A DNA stretch of 64,000 nucleotides from Bacteroidota bacterium (GCA_009909035.1 JAAAOB010000141.1:62001-126000), one strand, 5' to 3'. Positions 30,003-39,684 are shown, numbered from the stretch's first letter. Numbers and translations: made by a program. The notes: generated from the letters alone by a model not told the origin.

Positions 30003-30960
30003 TATAAACTTCATTCAAATTTAAATCTATAACCTCACTTGAAAGCAGCCCTGCAAACACGCCTTTTGATACAACCATACGGTTTTCGGCTTGCTGGTAG
30101 ACCCACGAATTCTCGTGATCGATGACCTCATCGGTCACCTCTACGCCGCGGTGCGCCGGCAGGCAGTGCATAAAGCCCGCCCCGGGATTCGCTTTCGAAA
30201 ACAGATCTATGTTGACCTGGTACGGTTTGAAGTGCTTGATCTTTTCATCATACAGATGCTCTTCACCCATCGAAATAAACGTGTCGGTGTAAACCGCATC
30301 GGCATAGGGTACTGCCTCTGATGGATCGGGAAACGTTGTAAATGTTCCGTTATACTGTACTGCCAGAAGGGCGAAATACCGGAGCTGATCATCCGACCAG
30401 CCGTAGGACTCCGGCCCTGAGAAATGAACCGTATGGCCAAATTTCAACAGAATCTCGATCAGTGAAAACGCAACATTATTGGCATCGCCCACAAATGCTA
30501 CGGTAAGTTCACTGTCCGCCCCGTACTGTTGCTGCAGGGTATAGAGATCGGCGAGCGCCTGCATTGGGTGATGCTTATCGCACAGCGCGTTGATGATTGG
30601 AATTGAGCTGTATTCCGCCATATTCTTCAGCGTTTGATGGGTGTAGACCCTGGCAAAAACCGCATCACACCATAGAGATACGTTTTTCATGGCATCTTTC
30701 AGCGATTCCCGGCTGGTAAAGGGAATGGCCTTACCGCTGCTCAGTAAAATGTCGGCATCGATATGGATGACGTTACCGCCCAGATGATTGATGCCAGCCT
30801 CGGTGCCTACCTTGGTTCGCAGGGATGGCTTTTCGAAAACAAAGGCGATATTTTTGCCTTTCAGCTCGTTCCCTGGATGGAGGTGAAGTTCTGTACTGTA
30901 ATCCAGGAGGGTTTGAAGCTGCTCAGGCTCGTAGTCTGAAATCGTTAAAAAATCTGACAT
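29971..30960 (-). CDS. argF: Ornithine carbamoyltransferase family
   Basis: FEKPSLRTKVGTEAGINHLGG, HHPMQALADLYTL, FMHCLPAHRGVEV. Confidence 0.88.
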   Translation of the reverse strand: MSDFLTISDYEPEQLQTLLDYSTELHLHPGNELKGKNIAFVFEKPSLRTKVGTEAGINHLGGNVIHIDADILLSSGKAIPFTSRESLKDAMKNVSLWCDAVFARVYTHQTLKNMAEYSSIPIINALCDKHHPMQALADLYTLQQQYGADSELTVAFVGDANNVAFSLIEILLKFGHTVHFSGPESYGWSDDQLRYFALLAVQYNGTFTTFPDPSEAVPYADAVYTDTFISMGEEHLYDEKIKHFKPYQVNIDLFSKANPGAGFMHCLPAHRGVEVTDEVIDHENSWVYQQAENRMVVSKGVFAGLLSSEVIDLNLNEVYSPPLKEEEVR

Positions 30961-31023
30961 AATATTGTATTGTATGGTGAATTTTGAATAAAAATGGATG
31001 GTCCCAAAGGATGCCTTTGGCGC

Positions 31024-31063
31024 AAAAAAAAAACGCCTGCTTAAAGTGAATTAAGCAGGCGTT
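31024..31063 (-). terminator. Attenuator terminator of the argFGH leader
   Basis: On -: AACGCCTGCTTAA-TTCACT-TTAAGCAGGCGTT (13-bp perfect stem) followed by a long T run; lies between the leader ORF and the argF ATG. Confidence 0.92.
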
Positions 31064-31091
31064 GTGAAAATGGTTGGATTACACAGCTATT

Positions 31092-31157
31092 TCACACGCC
31101 TGAGCGGCGGCGACGGCGGAAAGAAAAGAGAGCAATGCTGTGTGTTTCAAAATTCAT
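31092..31157 (-). CDS. argL: Arginine leader peptide (attenuator) of argFGH
   Basis: ATG AAT TTT GAA ACA CAC AGC ATT GCT CTC TTT TCT TTC CGC CGT CGC CGC CGC TCA GGC GTG TGA = MNFETHSIALFSFRRRRRSGV*. Followed 28 nt later by a terminator. Confidence 0.88.
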   Translation of the reverse strand: MNFETHSIALFSFRRRRRSGV

Positions 31158-31222
31158 GTCAATAAACTCTGATTATTGTATTTAAAATCCAAATAAATTT
31201 TTTCGTTACCGGGATTATTTTT

Positions 31223-31290
31223 CTTTTGCAGGATCACCCCCTGGACTCTCGCAGAGTTACGCGGATGAGATCGCTGAGTTTCGCTGATGA
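31223..31290. repeat. Dispersed repeat, CTGCG-type (copy)
   Basis: CTTTTGCAGGATCACCCCCTGGACTCTCGCAGAGTTACGCGGATGAGATCGCTGAGTTTCGCTGATGA, nearly identical to 32003-32070. Confidence 0.75.
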
Positions 31291-31311
31291 TAAGCCAGCG
31301 CCAGCGGGGCT

Positions 31312-31480
31312 GGTTTCATCCCTGAAAAAGTGACCACCATTCATGGTATCTAATACATCCGGGCTCAATTAAAATTAGCCCCGAAGCGGGCGTAAGCATC
31401 AGCACAGGGCATCGCCCTGTGTAGAATGCGGCAGTTTCCGATATCAGCCCTGAAAGGGCGAAAGCCCGTTCATCTTCCTG
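31312..31480. repeat. GCCCTGAAAGGGCGAAAG-type dispersed repeat block (copy 1)
   Basis: TAGCCCCGAAGCGGGCGTAAGCATCAGCACAGGGCATCGCCCTGTGTAGAATGCGGCAGTTT...CAGCCCTGAAAGGGCGAAAGCCCGTTCATC. Confidence 0.8.
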
Positions 31481-31912
31481 TGTGTCCTGCACCCTGTTCT
31501 GGGCTAACGATATGGTATAGGCCCATTGATCATAGGCCGATGCCAATGCCATCGCCCTTTAAGGGCCCACTTTGCTAACGTTTACGAAAGTTGAGTTAGA
31601 AAGAGAGCGCCATAGGCGCGACATGTCCGTAGCCCCTGGTCAGCGCAAAGCGGTGGCCAGGGGTTACTAAACACGCACAACAAAAGAGAGCGCCGTAGGT
31701 GCGAAATATATGTAGCCCTGCAAGGCGAGCCACCAACCATACCACACAATCTCCTGTATTGAAGTTGGCAGATCCTTCCCGCAAAGTTCCGGGATTGAAT
31801 TTAAGATTCACATTATGTCGCGCCGATGGCGCTTCTTTTGATGTGGGCTCCTGCTATACCCAACGGACATGCTGCGCATTCCCATTGGGCTACGGACATA
31901 CCGCCCCTGAAC

Positions 31913-32070
31913 GGGGCTGGTTTATACCCAAAAAAAGTGACCACCATTCATTGAATCGAATCATCCGGGCTCAAATAAAATTAGTCCCAAAGCGGACGTA
32001 AGCTTTTGCAGGATTCCCCCTGGATTCTCGCAGAGTTCCGCGGATGAAATCGCTTATTTTCGCTGAGAAT
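31913..32070. repeat. Repeat block copy 2 (partial) fused to a CTGCG-type repeat
   Basis: GGGGCTGGTTTATACCCAAAAAAAGTGACCACCATTCATTGAATCGAATCATCCGGGCTC, then CTTTTGCAGGATTCCCCCTGGATTCTCGCAGAGTTCCGCGG. Confidence 0.75.
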
Positions 32071-32234
32071 AACCAAGCTCCATCGGTGCGACATATCCGT
32101 AGTCCGAGGCCGCTGCAACGCGGTAGGCCTGGTTTAAAACAAGAGCATTGGCTCAGTATCCGAAAAATTGAACATGTCGTTTCTACAAATGGTAGCTGAA
32201 TGCCCATCCTTTTAATTGATTCATTACTCATCTT

Positions 32235-32375
32235 ATGAGGTAATCCGGACTCAAAAAGTTTAGCCCCGAAGCGGGCGTAAGCACCAGCACAGGGCATCGC
32301 CCTGTGTGGAAGGCGGCAGTTTTCTTCATCAGCCCTGAAAGGGCGAAAGCCCGTTCATCATTCCTGTGGGGCCAC
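32235..32375. repeat. Repeat block copy 3
   Basis: TAATCCGGACTCAAAAAGTTTAGCCCCGAAGCGGGCGTAAGCACCAGCACAGGGCATCGCCCTGTGTGGAAGGCGGCAGTTTTCTTCATCAGCCCTGAAAGGGCGAAAGCCCGTTCATC. Confidence 0.8.
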
Positions 32376-32574
32376 GGCCATGCCCCCCAGCAAGGTGAGA
32401 AACCCATCATCACCCACTGCTTTTTTCAACTATTGCACCAACCCTTATTTTTTAAATAAACTATATGAGAATTGGGTATGTTAGTCGTTACATAATACCA
32501 ATTGTATTTCCATCTACCTTCCGGCAGGTGAGCCGCCGGAACGGTTGTTAATTTTCAACTTATGTCAACCGGCC

Positions 32575-33951
32575 ATGATTAATAAAACCTTCCTCCTTTC
32601 GGCTATTTTATTTCTTGCCGGAACGGCTTTTGTCCTGCAGGAAACAGAGAATCCGGCCGATCTCCAGGATTTAACCACTCAAGAGGCCGACACAACCAAG
32701 AGTAACGGGCCCGGATCAGTCAGCATCATTTCCGTATCCGGGACCATCGGCCCCACCACCACCCAGTATATAACCAGGGGGTTAAACGCCTCCCGGGAAC
32801 GAGGGGATGAACTCCTCATTATAGAGCTCGACACGCCCGGCGGTCTGCTCGATTCCACACAGGAAATTGTCCAGGAGCTACTCGGATCATCGCACCCGAT
32901 AGCGGTATATGTATCACCGGAAGGAGCCAACGCCGGCAGCGCGGGTACCTTTATTACGCTTGCGGCTCATATTGCGGCTATGGCACCGGCCACCAACATA
33001 GGTGCAGCTTCGCCCGTATCGATGGGCGGCGGGGAGATGGACAGCGTATCCCAAAAGAAAATTTTTAACTTCTCAGAAAGTTACATCGAAACGATTGCCG
33101 AACGAAGAGGCAGGAACACGGAGTGGGCAAAATCAGCCGTCCGCGACGGCGCCTCCATCACAGCAGACGAAGCCGTTGAAATCAATGTAGTCGATTTGAT
33201 CGCCGGGAGTATCGACGATCTGCTATCCCAGATCAACGGCATCGAGGTAGAAAACAGCGTGCTGAATACCGAAGGCGCTACTCAAAACCGGATAGAGCAA
33301 AATCTTGCCGAGATTTTCTTTAGCTTCTTGTTGCGGCCCGAGGTGATGCTCATCCTCACGCTTATATCGATCTACGGAATTATCGGCGAGGTGACCAACC
33401 CGGGAGCGATCGTTCCGGGAATGGCGGGCGTCATTGCATTAATTTTATTACTTTACGGTGTGTCAGCAATGCCTGTAAACATTGCCGGGTTTCTATTAAT
33501 CGGCCTGGCGATCATTCTCTTTGTGGCCGAAGCATTTACCCCTGCTTTCGGGCTGCTTATTTCAGGTGGTGCAGTATCATTTTTTTTAGGCGCTTTAATG
33601 TTATTTCAAGATCTTCCGGAGGAGATGCAAGTGTCCTGGTATTGGCTCATTCCCGCAACTATCGTTACCGTTCTGTTTTTTGGCTGGATTGTAACATCCG
33701 GTATTAAAGCCCAGTTTACCGGCTTTCGCTCCGGGCTTGAGTCGGAAGTTGGGCGCGAAGCGGAAGTAACCGATCGCATTACCCCTGAAATGGAAGGACG
33801 TATCTTTCACAACGGGGAGTATTGGCGCGCCGAAAGCGACGACATACTGAATGAAGGAGACCGCTGTATTATTCAAGAATTTCAAGGCCTTAAAGCAATT
33901 GTAAAATCAACAACCAAACAAACCGAAAACAAGGAGTTATCGAATGGATGA
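32575..33951 (+). CDS. nfeD: NfeD-family membrane-bound ClpP-class serine protease
   Basis: ELDTPGGLLDSTQEIVQ, GANAGSAGTFITLAAHIAAMAPATNIGAASPV, C-terminal OB-fold region. Confidence 0.9.
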   Translation: MINKTFLLSAILFLAGTAFVLQETENPADLQDLTTQEADTTKSNGPGSVSIISVSGTIGPTTTQYITRGLNASRERGDELLIIELDTPGGLLDSTQEIVQELLGSSHPIAVYVSPEGANAGSAGTFITLAAHIAAMAPATNIGAASPVSMGGGEMDSVSQKKIFNFSESYIETIAERRGRNTEWAKSAVRDGASITADEAVEINVVDLIAGSIDDLLSQINGIEVENSVLNTEGATQNRIEQNLAEIFFSFLLRPEVMLILTLISIYGIIGEVTNPGAIVPGMAGVIALILLLYGVSAMPVNIAGFLLIGLAIILFVAEAFTPAFGLLISGGAVSFFLGALMLFQDLPEEMQVSWYWLIPATIVTVLFFGWIVTSGIKAQFTGFRSGLESEVGREAEVTDRITPEMEGRIFHNGEYWRAESDDILNEGDRCIIQEFQGLKAIVKSTTKQTENKELSNG

Positions 33952-34741
33952 TCCAGGTGCACTATCAAATTTAATTATATGGCTGGTTACAATTGTCATT
34001 TTCCTGTCGGTATTTCTGCCGCAGATGTTCAAGATTCTTCGGGAGTATGAACGCGGTGTCGTCTTCCGGCTTGGAAAATTTCAGGCCACCAAAGGCCCCG
34101 GCCTTATTATTCTGATTCCGTTTATTGATAAAGTAGAGCGGGTAGATCTTCGTGTTCTCACCATCAATGTGGACAAACAGGAGGTCATCACCAAAGACAA
34201 CGTGACCGTGAATGTGGATGCCATCAACTTTTTCCGGGTTGTGGATGCCGAAAAGGCTGTCATCCAGGTGGAGCGTTACATCGGCGCCACCTCCATGATT
34301 GCCCAGACAACGCTCCGCAGTGTTTTGGGACAGTTTGAACTGGATGAGCTGCTGTCTGAACGGGATAAGATTAACAAAAAGATACAGGATATCATCGACC
34401 GGCAAACCGATCCATGGGGAATCAAAGTGGTGTCTGTAGAGGTACGTGATGTGATCTTGCCCGAATCAATGAAGCGTGCGATGGCCCGCCAGGCCGAATC
34501 GGAGCGTGACCGGCGTGCAAAAATCATTAATGCACAAGGGGAATTCGAGGCGGCTGCCAAACTTGTTGAGGCCGGCGAGATGATTGAAAAAACACCAACA
34601 GCCCTTCAGCTGCGGTACCTGCAAACCATGAACGAAATTAGTGAAGAGAACTCAACATTCACCTTTGTACCGTTCCCAATGGAGTTCCTTGAGTCGTTCA
34701 GGCCCGAGGTTAAACGTGAGAAAAGAGATACGGACGAGTAA
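33944..34741 (+). CDS. Slipin / SPFH (band 7) protein
   Basis: KILREYERGVVFRLGKFQATKGPGLIILIPFIDKVERVDLRVLTINVDKQEVITKDNVTVNVDAINFFRVVD; overlaps nfeD by 8 nt. Confidence 0.93.
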   Translation: MDDPGALSNLIIWLVTIVIFLSVFLPQMFKILREYERGVVFRLGKFQATKGPGLIILIPFIDKVERVDLRVLTINVDKQEVITKDNVTVNVDAINFFRVVDAEKAVIQVERYIGATSMIAQTTLRSVLGQFELDELLSERDKINKKIQDIIDRQTDPWGIKVVSVEVRDVILPESMKRAMARQAESERDRRAKIINAQGEFEAAAKLVEAGEMIEKTPTALQLRYLQTMNEISEENSTFTFVPFPMEFLESFRPEVKREKRDTDE

Positions 34742-35303
34742 GTAACCGTCTTCTCTTTATAACGTCAGGTTACAAATGGACTACCTCGGGCCGAGATTCC
34801 GGGGTATCAACTAAGAACTTGACTTTTTTGATCGATATGAAGCAGGACCGCCCGTCTCACGGAGGTCTCAAGTCATCACGCCCGTCATTGACCCTGACAT
34901 TAAAACGTCAGGGCCGAACAGGTGAACTCCAAAATTCAGCAGTTAAAATCGATTTCGAAAGGCTACCGGAACTTCGATAATTTCCGAAATGCCATCCTGT
35001 TCTATTTTGGAAAATTAGACCTCTACCCACAAGGTTTCCCGTAGAACCAGTTTTTTTAATAGAACGGCTGACATTCTCCTCAATCTCGCTGATACGGGAT
35101 CAGTTCGAAAGCCTATGATTGAGTATGGGATAACAACAAAATCATACCCGAAAGTAGAAAAGTGAACAGAGGTTTCATATTCATTTCCTCCCCGGTTGGA
35201 TTGAAGGTCGTTGGGGCGTAGTTTGCCGCAGAGTGCTTTTTTATTTTGCAGAAATCTCGCTTACATTCTATCTCATTCCGACAACCACTTAATATTTCAT
35301 CTT

Positions 35304-36341
35304 ATGATCCATTTATCTCATCCAAAATTTCAAATTCTGATAATCGCCTCCATCCTCACCGGGCTTTTTCTTGCCGGATGTTCTGAACCGGCTAATGAGG
35401 AGTCGGTCGAATGGGCCCTGGCTCTTCATGGCGGCGCCGGTGCTATATCGCAGGAAATGCCCGACTCCGTAAAAAATCAATACTACGACGGGCTCGAGCA
35501 GGCCGTGCGCACCGGGGAAATTGTTTTACGAGAGGGTGGGTCCGCGCTTGATGCCGTTGAGCAGGTAGTCCGTAATCTTGAAAACAACCCTCTCTTCAAT
35601 GCGGGGAAAGGTGCCGTCTTTACCAAAGAGGGCCGGCACGAACTGGATGCAGCTATTATGGATGGCAGCACCATGCAGGCAGGGGCGCTGACCGGGCTCA
35701 CAACGGTCAAAAACCCGGTATCCCTGGCTCGCGTTGTGATGCAGGAGTCCGACCACATCTTTTTCTCGGGGCAGGGGGCAGAACAGTTCGCCGATGAAAC
35801 GAATGTGGAACGCGTAGAAAACGACCACTTTTTTACACAAAATCGGTATGATCAATGGCAGCGATCCAACAATCAAACCAGTTCAGCTGCTCCGGAGAAT
35901 CCGCGAACGCTTTCATCACACAACAGCTATAAATTTGGCACTGTGGGTGCTGTTGCCATCGATACCGACGGGCACCTTGCAGCCGCCACCTCTACCGGGG
36001 GCATGACCAATAAGCAGTTTGGCAGAGTTGGGGATGTGCCTATCATTGGGTCCGGCACGTTTGCCAATCACGTAGCAGCCGTATCGGCAACGGGATGGGG
36101 TGAAAAAATTATGCAGCAGGTATCGGCCAACACAATAGCCAACCTGGTTGAGTTTGGCGGGTATTCGCTGGAAGAGGCTGTTGATTTTCTGCTCGAGGAG
36201 CGCCTTCAGCCGGATGAAGCCGGTTTTATTGCCGTAGACAGCGACGGGAATATTGTCATGAAAATGAATACGCCCGGAATGTACCGCGGTTCTGTTAATT
36301 CACTCGGCGAAACAGAGATTAAAATCTGGACTGAAGAGTAA
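35304..36341 (+). CDS. Isoaspartyl peptidase/L-asparaginase (Ntn hydrolase), lipoprotein
   Basis: ALHGGAGAISQEMP; FNAGKGAVFTKEGRHELDAAIMDG; KFGTVGAVAIDTDGHLAAATSTGGMTNKQFGRVGDVPIIGSGTFA; lipobox FLAGCSEP. Confidence 0.92.
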   Translation: MIHLSHPKFQILIIASILTGLFLAGCSEPANEESVEWALALHGGAGAISQEMPDSVKNQYYDGLEQAVRTGEIVLREGGSALDAVEQVVRNLENNPLFNAGKGAVFTKEGRHELDAAIMDGSTMQAGALTGLTTVKNPVSLARVVMQESDHIFFSGQGAEQFADETNVERVENDHFFTQNRYDQWQRSNNQTSSAAPENPRTLSSHNSYKFGTVGAVAIDTDGHLAAATSTGGMTNKQFGRVGDVPIIGSGTFANHVAAVSATGWGEKIMQQVSANTIANLVEFGGYSLEEAVDFLLEERLQPDEAGFIAVDSDGNIVMKMNTPGMYRGSVNSLGETEIKIWTEE

Positions 36342-36384
36342 CAGTTCACCGGCAGGTCCAAACACCTGTAACTTCTTATACAAT

Positions 36385-36424
36385 CAACAAAGGCCGGGTC
36401 ATCCCGACCTTTGTTGTTTTTATT
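36385..36424 (+). terminator. Intrinsic terminator
   Basis: CAACAAAGGCCGGGTCATCCCGACCTTTGTTGTTTTTA. Confidence 0.8.
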
Positions 36425-36616
36425 CTATTGTCATGTCAACCGTAATGTATCAGGCACTCAAAGACTTCCGAAGTCTTTTCTGGCTGTATGAATGCTCAGT
36501 CTCTTTTATAATTCTCCCTTTTACAACAAGCCCGCAGACTTCGGAAGTCTGCCTTATCCGCAATTTTAACCGGCATTCCAGTGTAGACATGAAACTATTT
36601 TGAAAGGGATCTTATG

Positions 36617-37390
36617 CTATTCAATTCCGTACCTGAATTTATCCCGCAACTCTTGTACATAAATTCCGATGTCGTTTCGTATTTCAAACAGCCTCTCGTG
36701 AAAATCGGCGTACACGGAACCGGAAAAGTACGAGTCGCCCTTCAGGTATTGAAGCCTGAGCAGAGCTTCGTTGGAACTGTGGAGCGCTTTTTTCGTGTAG
36801 GCGATGTTTCCGCCCAGCACATCTTTTTCAAACCCGAACGAGTAGCCGCCGGCAAGCTTCGCCCCTATTTTCAGTATATTGCTTACAAACTCATGGACCC
36901 GCTGGTTCATCAGGTGGGCGGGAATGGACTCTCCCCACTTCAGCACATCTACGGCGAGTTCAATAGAGTGTCGATAGACCGCAAGGTTTTCGATTGAGCC
37001 GTAATCTGAATAGGTAAAATCGTCGCTCAGCTCCTTCCAATCTTCACCGTAGTCAAAATCATCCTCGTCTGATTCAAGAAATGGGGGGATATCGTCTGTA
37101 AAAAAGATATCCTCGTCAAATTCATCCTCTCCATCTTCATCATCCCAGTCATCTTCGTCCTCGGGAAAATAGGCTTCGTCAAACAGCAGCTCTTCCTCGA
37201 TAAACGCCTCAACGGCGTCAATTTCATCAAAACTCTCGCGCAGCAGGCTAATCCACCGCGGCACGTCCTCGTTGGGATCGGAGGTAATGAATTTTCGAAG
37301 CTGCTCGCTTCTCTTCTCAATTTCGTCTAAATGAGACTCCCACTGGTGTTCATTCCAAACGGGATCTCTGTCAAAATCGTCAAAGCTCAT
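36617..37390 (-). CDS. Acidic hypothetical protein
   Basis: 257-aa coherent ORF with Asp/Glu-rich centre (FPEDEDDWDDEDGEDEFDEDIFF); in line with downstream PNP. Confidence 0.6.
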   Translation of the reverse strand: MSFDDFDRDPVWNEHQWESHLDEIEKRSEQLRKFITSDPNEDVPRWISLLRESFDEIDAVEAFIEEELLFDEAYFPEDEDDWDDEDGEDEFDEDIFFTDDIPPFLESDEDDFDYGEDWKELSDDFTYSDYGSIENLAVYRHSIELAVDVLKWGESIPAHLMNQRVHEFVSNILKIGAKLAGGYSFGFEKDVLGGNIAYTKKALHSSNEALLRLQYLKGDSYFSGSVYADFHERLFEIRNDIGIYVQELRDKFRYGIE

Positions 37391-37478
37391 ACGTTTGATG
37401 TGCTATTTGATTTGGTGGTAATGAGTTTCTGTCCTGCTGAAATTACTATATTTCAAGCTTTAAAAACAGCGGTCTGCA

Positions 37479-38315
37479 TTATAGTTTCTTAAGTACATGC
37501 ACGATGACGCGGGTCATTTTAGGCTCGGCAATGGAGGCGGCCTCAAGAATTTCCTCCATATTAACCGGTTTTAACGCGTCCGGGAAACATTCGTCCGTAA
37601 TTGCAGAAATTCCTAATACTTCCATTCCCATGTGAACAGCGGCAATTACCTCGGGAATGGTGCTCATGCCTACAACATCAGCGCCGATAAGTCTCAAAAA
37701 CCGGTATTCTGCTTTCGTTTCCAGCATCGGTCCGCTCAGGGCAACATAGACGCCTTGGTGCATCTGAATATTATTTTCGAGCGCTACGTTTTTTGCAATA
37801 TCCATCAGCCGTTCGCAGTAGGGTTCGCTCATATCCGGGAATCGCGGGCCAAGCTCCTCGTCATTGGGGCCCATGAGTGGATTATCACCCAGCATGTTGA
37901 TATGATCGCGGATCAGCATGATATCACCGCGCGAGTGGTTGGGGTTCATCCCTCCGCAGGCGTTGCTGACAAACAGTGTATCGGCTCCATTCTTTTTCAA
38001 CACGCGAACCGGAAAAACGATCTGCTGCATGGAGTACCCTTCGTAGTAGTGAAACCTCCCCTGCATGGCAACGACCTCTTTCCCGCCGAGGATGCCGAAA
38101 AGTAATTTGCCGTCGTGCCCCTCCACCGTAGAGACCGGGAAATGGGGTATATCGTGATAGGAGATGCTCGTTTCGATCTCCATCTCTTCGGCAAGCTGTC
38201 CCAGGCCGGTACCTAAAATAAGCATATAGTTTGGCCTGAGGTCAGTCTTACTTTGAATAAACCGGAGGGACTCATCGCGTTTTTTTCGAAACGTCTCTGT
38301 AGATTCAATCTGCAT
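37479..38315 (-). CDS. Purine-nucleoside phosphorylase
   Basis: ILGTGLGQLAEEME; VVAMQGRFHYYEGYSMQQIVFPVRVLK; VSNACGGMNPNHSRGDIMLIRDHINM; GVYVALSGPMLETKAEYRFLRLIGADVVGMSTIPE. Confidence 0.94.
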   Translation of the reverse strand: MQIESTETFRKKRDESLRFIQSKTDLRPNYMLILGTGLGQLAEEMEIETSISYHDIPHFPVSTVEGHDGKLLFGILGGKEVVAMQGRFHYYEGYSMQQIVFPVRVLKKNGADTLFVSNACGGMNPNHSRGDIMLIRDHINMLGDNPLMGPNDEELGPRFPDMSEPYCERLMDIAKNVALENNIQMHQGVYVALSGPMLETKAEYRFLRLIGADVVGMSTIPEVIAAVHMGMEVLGISAITDECFPDALKPVNMEEILEAASIAEPKMTRVIVHVLKKL

Positions 38316-38342
38316 TCAGCGGGGACTACGGTGGTTCGTACG

Positions 38343-38969
38343 TTATTCAATTTCATCTAAAATATTGTCGAGATCTTCAGACCCCGGCGGCAAATGTTGT
38401 TCGACGGGGGGTGCCGGACGTTTCCGGCTCCGTGCCGGCTTCCGATCTTCTCCATCGATCCGGCTGTTGCTCTCATCCGAAGTCTCAGCCTCCTCTTTGG
38501 GAAGTGAAAAAAGCGAGGCATCATCCCTTGAGAAATGGTGAAGGGATTCCTGGGCCATATCGAGATACGATTTCATACCGCCGACAATTTCTTCCCGCCG
38601 GTCGAGAAGACGCAGGATGCTCTGGCGAATTTCCTGGCGCTGCCGGCTGGCATCGCGAACGATGCTGTCGGCCTCCATCTCAGCCTTGCTTATGATGTTC
38701 TTGGCCTCCTGTTTGGCGCCTACAAGCTTATGCTCTGCGTTATCCTTGGCCGTCTGCAAAGTTTCATGGAGCGCCTGCTCTACACGTTCGTAGTGCTTCA
38801 GCTTCTCATCCATTTTATCAAGCTGGTCCTCGAGCTCACGCATCCTGGCGGTCATATGCTCCCATTCATTCGACACGAGGTTCAGGTATGCCTTCACCTC
38901 AGACACATCATATCCGCGGAGCGATTTTTCGAATTGCTGCTGCTTGATTTCGAGAGCTGTCAATTTCAT
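38343..38969 (-). CDS. divIVA: DivIVA-domain protein
   Basis: MKLTALEIKQQQFEKSLRGYDVSEVKAYLNLVSNEWE followed by a long coiled coil. Confidence 0.85.
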   Translation of the reverse strand: MKLTALEIKQQQFEKSLRGYDVSEVKAYLNLVSNEWEHMTARMRELEDQLDKMDEKLKHYERVEQALHETLQTAKDNAEHKLVGAKQEAKNIISKAEMEADSIVRDASRQRQEIRQSILRLLDRREEIVGGMKSYLDMAQESLHHFSRDDASLFSLPKEEAETSDESNSRIDGEDRKPARSRKRPAPPVEQHLPPGSEDLDNILDEIE

Positions 38970-39008
38970 AAGGGGAACGTCGCTATTTTTGAATTCTGAA
39001 GATAAAGA

Positions 39009-39365
39009 TTACTGGTTTAACATGTTGCGGAGATTACCAGAATTAGACGTTTCGGACTCTTCCGTCTCCTCATTGAGCTCTATTTCAATAGAGTCGGACT
39101 GCTGTTTCTCCTCAACGTTCTGCCGGCTCTTTTTTCTGTCGCGCTCTTCATCCGTCACAATCTCTTCAAGATTGGACAGACGCCGGTCGGTTTTCTCCTT
39201 AAATTCGCGCAGTGCTTGTAAAAACTCCTCGTTTTTGGTTATATCGTCCGAGTTTGACCCGCGCTTCATCCATGTCTTTATAATGCTGCCCACAATTCCC
39301 AGGAATACAATTGTAAGGATACTTCCAAATACAATTGCAACAACTGCAACTTCTTCACCCATCAT
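39009..39365 (-). CDS. PspB-like small TM/coiled-coil protein
   Basis: N-terminal TM AVVAIVFGSILTIVFLGIVGSII followed by EFLQALREFKEKTDRRLSNLEEIVTDEE. Confidence 0.6.
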   Translation of the reverse strand: MMGEEVAVVAIVFGSILTIVFLGIVGSIIKTWMKRGSNSDDITKNEEFLQALREFKEKTDRRLSNLEEIVTDEERDRKKSRQNVEEKQQSDSIEIELNEETEESETSNSGNLRNMLNQ

Positions 39366-39372
39366 AATTCAA

Positions 39373-39684
39373 TCACCTCTGTTTATTTGCAATAGTTTCT
39401 ACTTTGGTCTTGTTTTTTTCTTTTTGCGTCTGACGATCATCTATCTCAATCTGGTCCAACGGATCTGCGCCGGCGGCTGAAAATTCGCCCGGATCACCGG
39501 CGGCTATCGCCTCCAGGTTCTCAATCCGTGTTTTCATCTGTTCCACCTGCAGTTTCATATCCTCCAGCTCAGCCTCATTGCTGTTGGTTTGATTCTGCCA
39601 TTTCAGCTTGTTTTTTTGATAGTCGATAATATATCCCCCGATGATAGCAACCAGGGGAATTAAAACCCATATCCATGCAGACAT
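39373..39684 (-). CDS. PspB-like small TM/coiled-coil protein
   Basis: MSAWIWVLIPLVAIIGGYII TM followed by ELEDMKLQVEQMKTRIENLEAIAAGDPGEF. Confidence 0.6.
   Translation of the reverse strand: MSAWIWVLIPLVAIIGGYIIDYQKNKLKWQNQTNSNEAELEDMKLQVEQMKTRIENLEAIAAGDPGEFSAAGADPLDQIEIDDRQTQKEKNKTKVETIANKQR

Noticed and set aside
31316-32413. Several 60-108 aa ORFs in the repeat hub
   Set aside because: They translate the same dispersed repeats (ERAFALSGL.., RCPVL.LTPASGL) in several copies and have no protein-like features.
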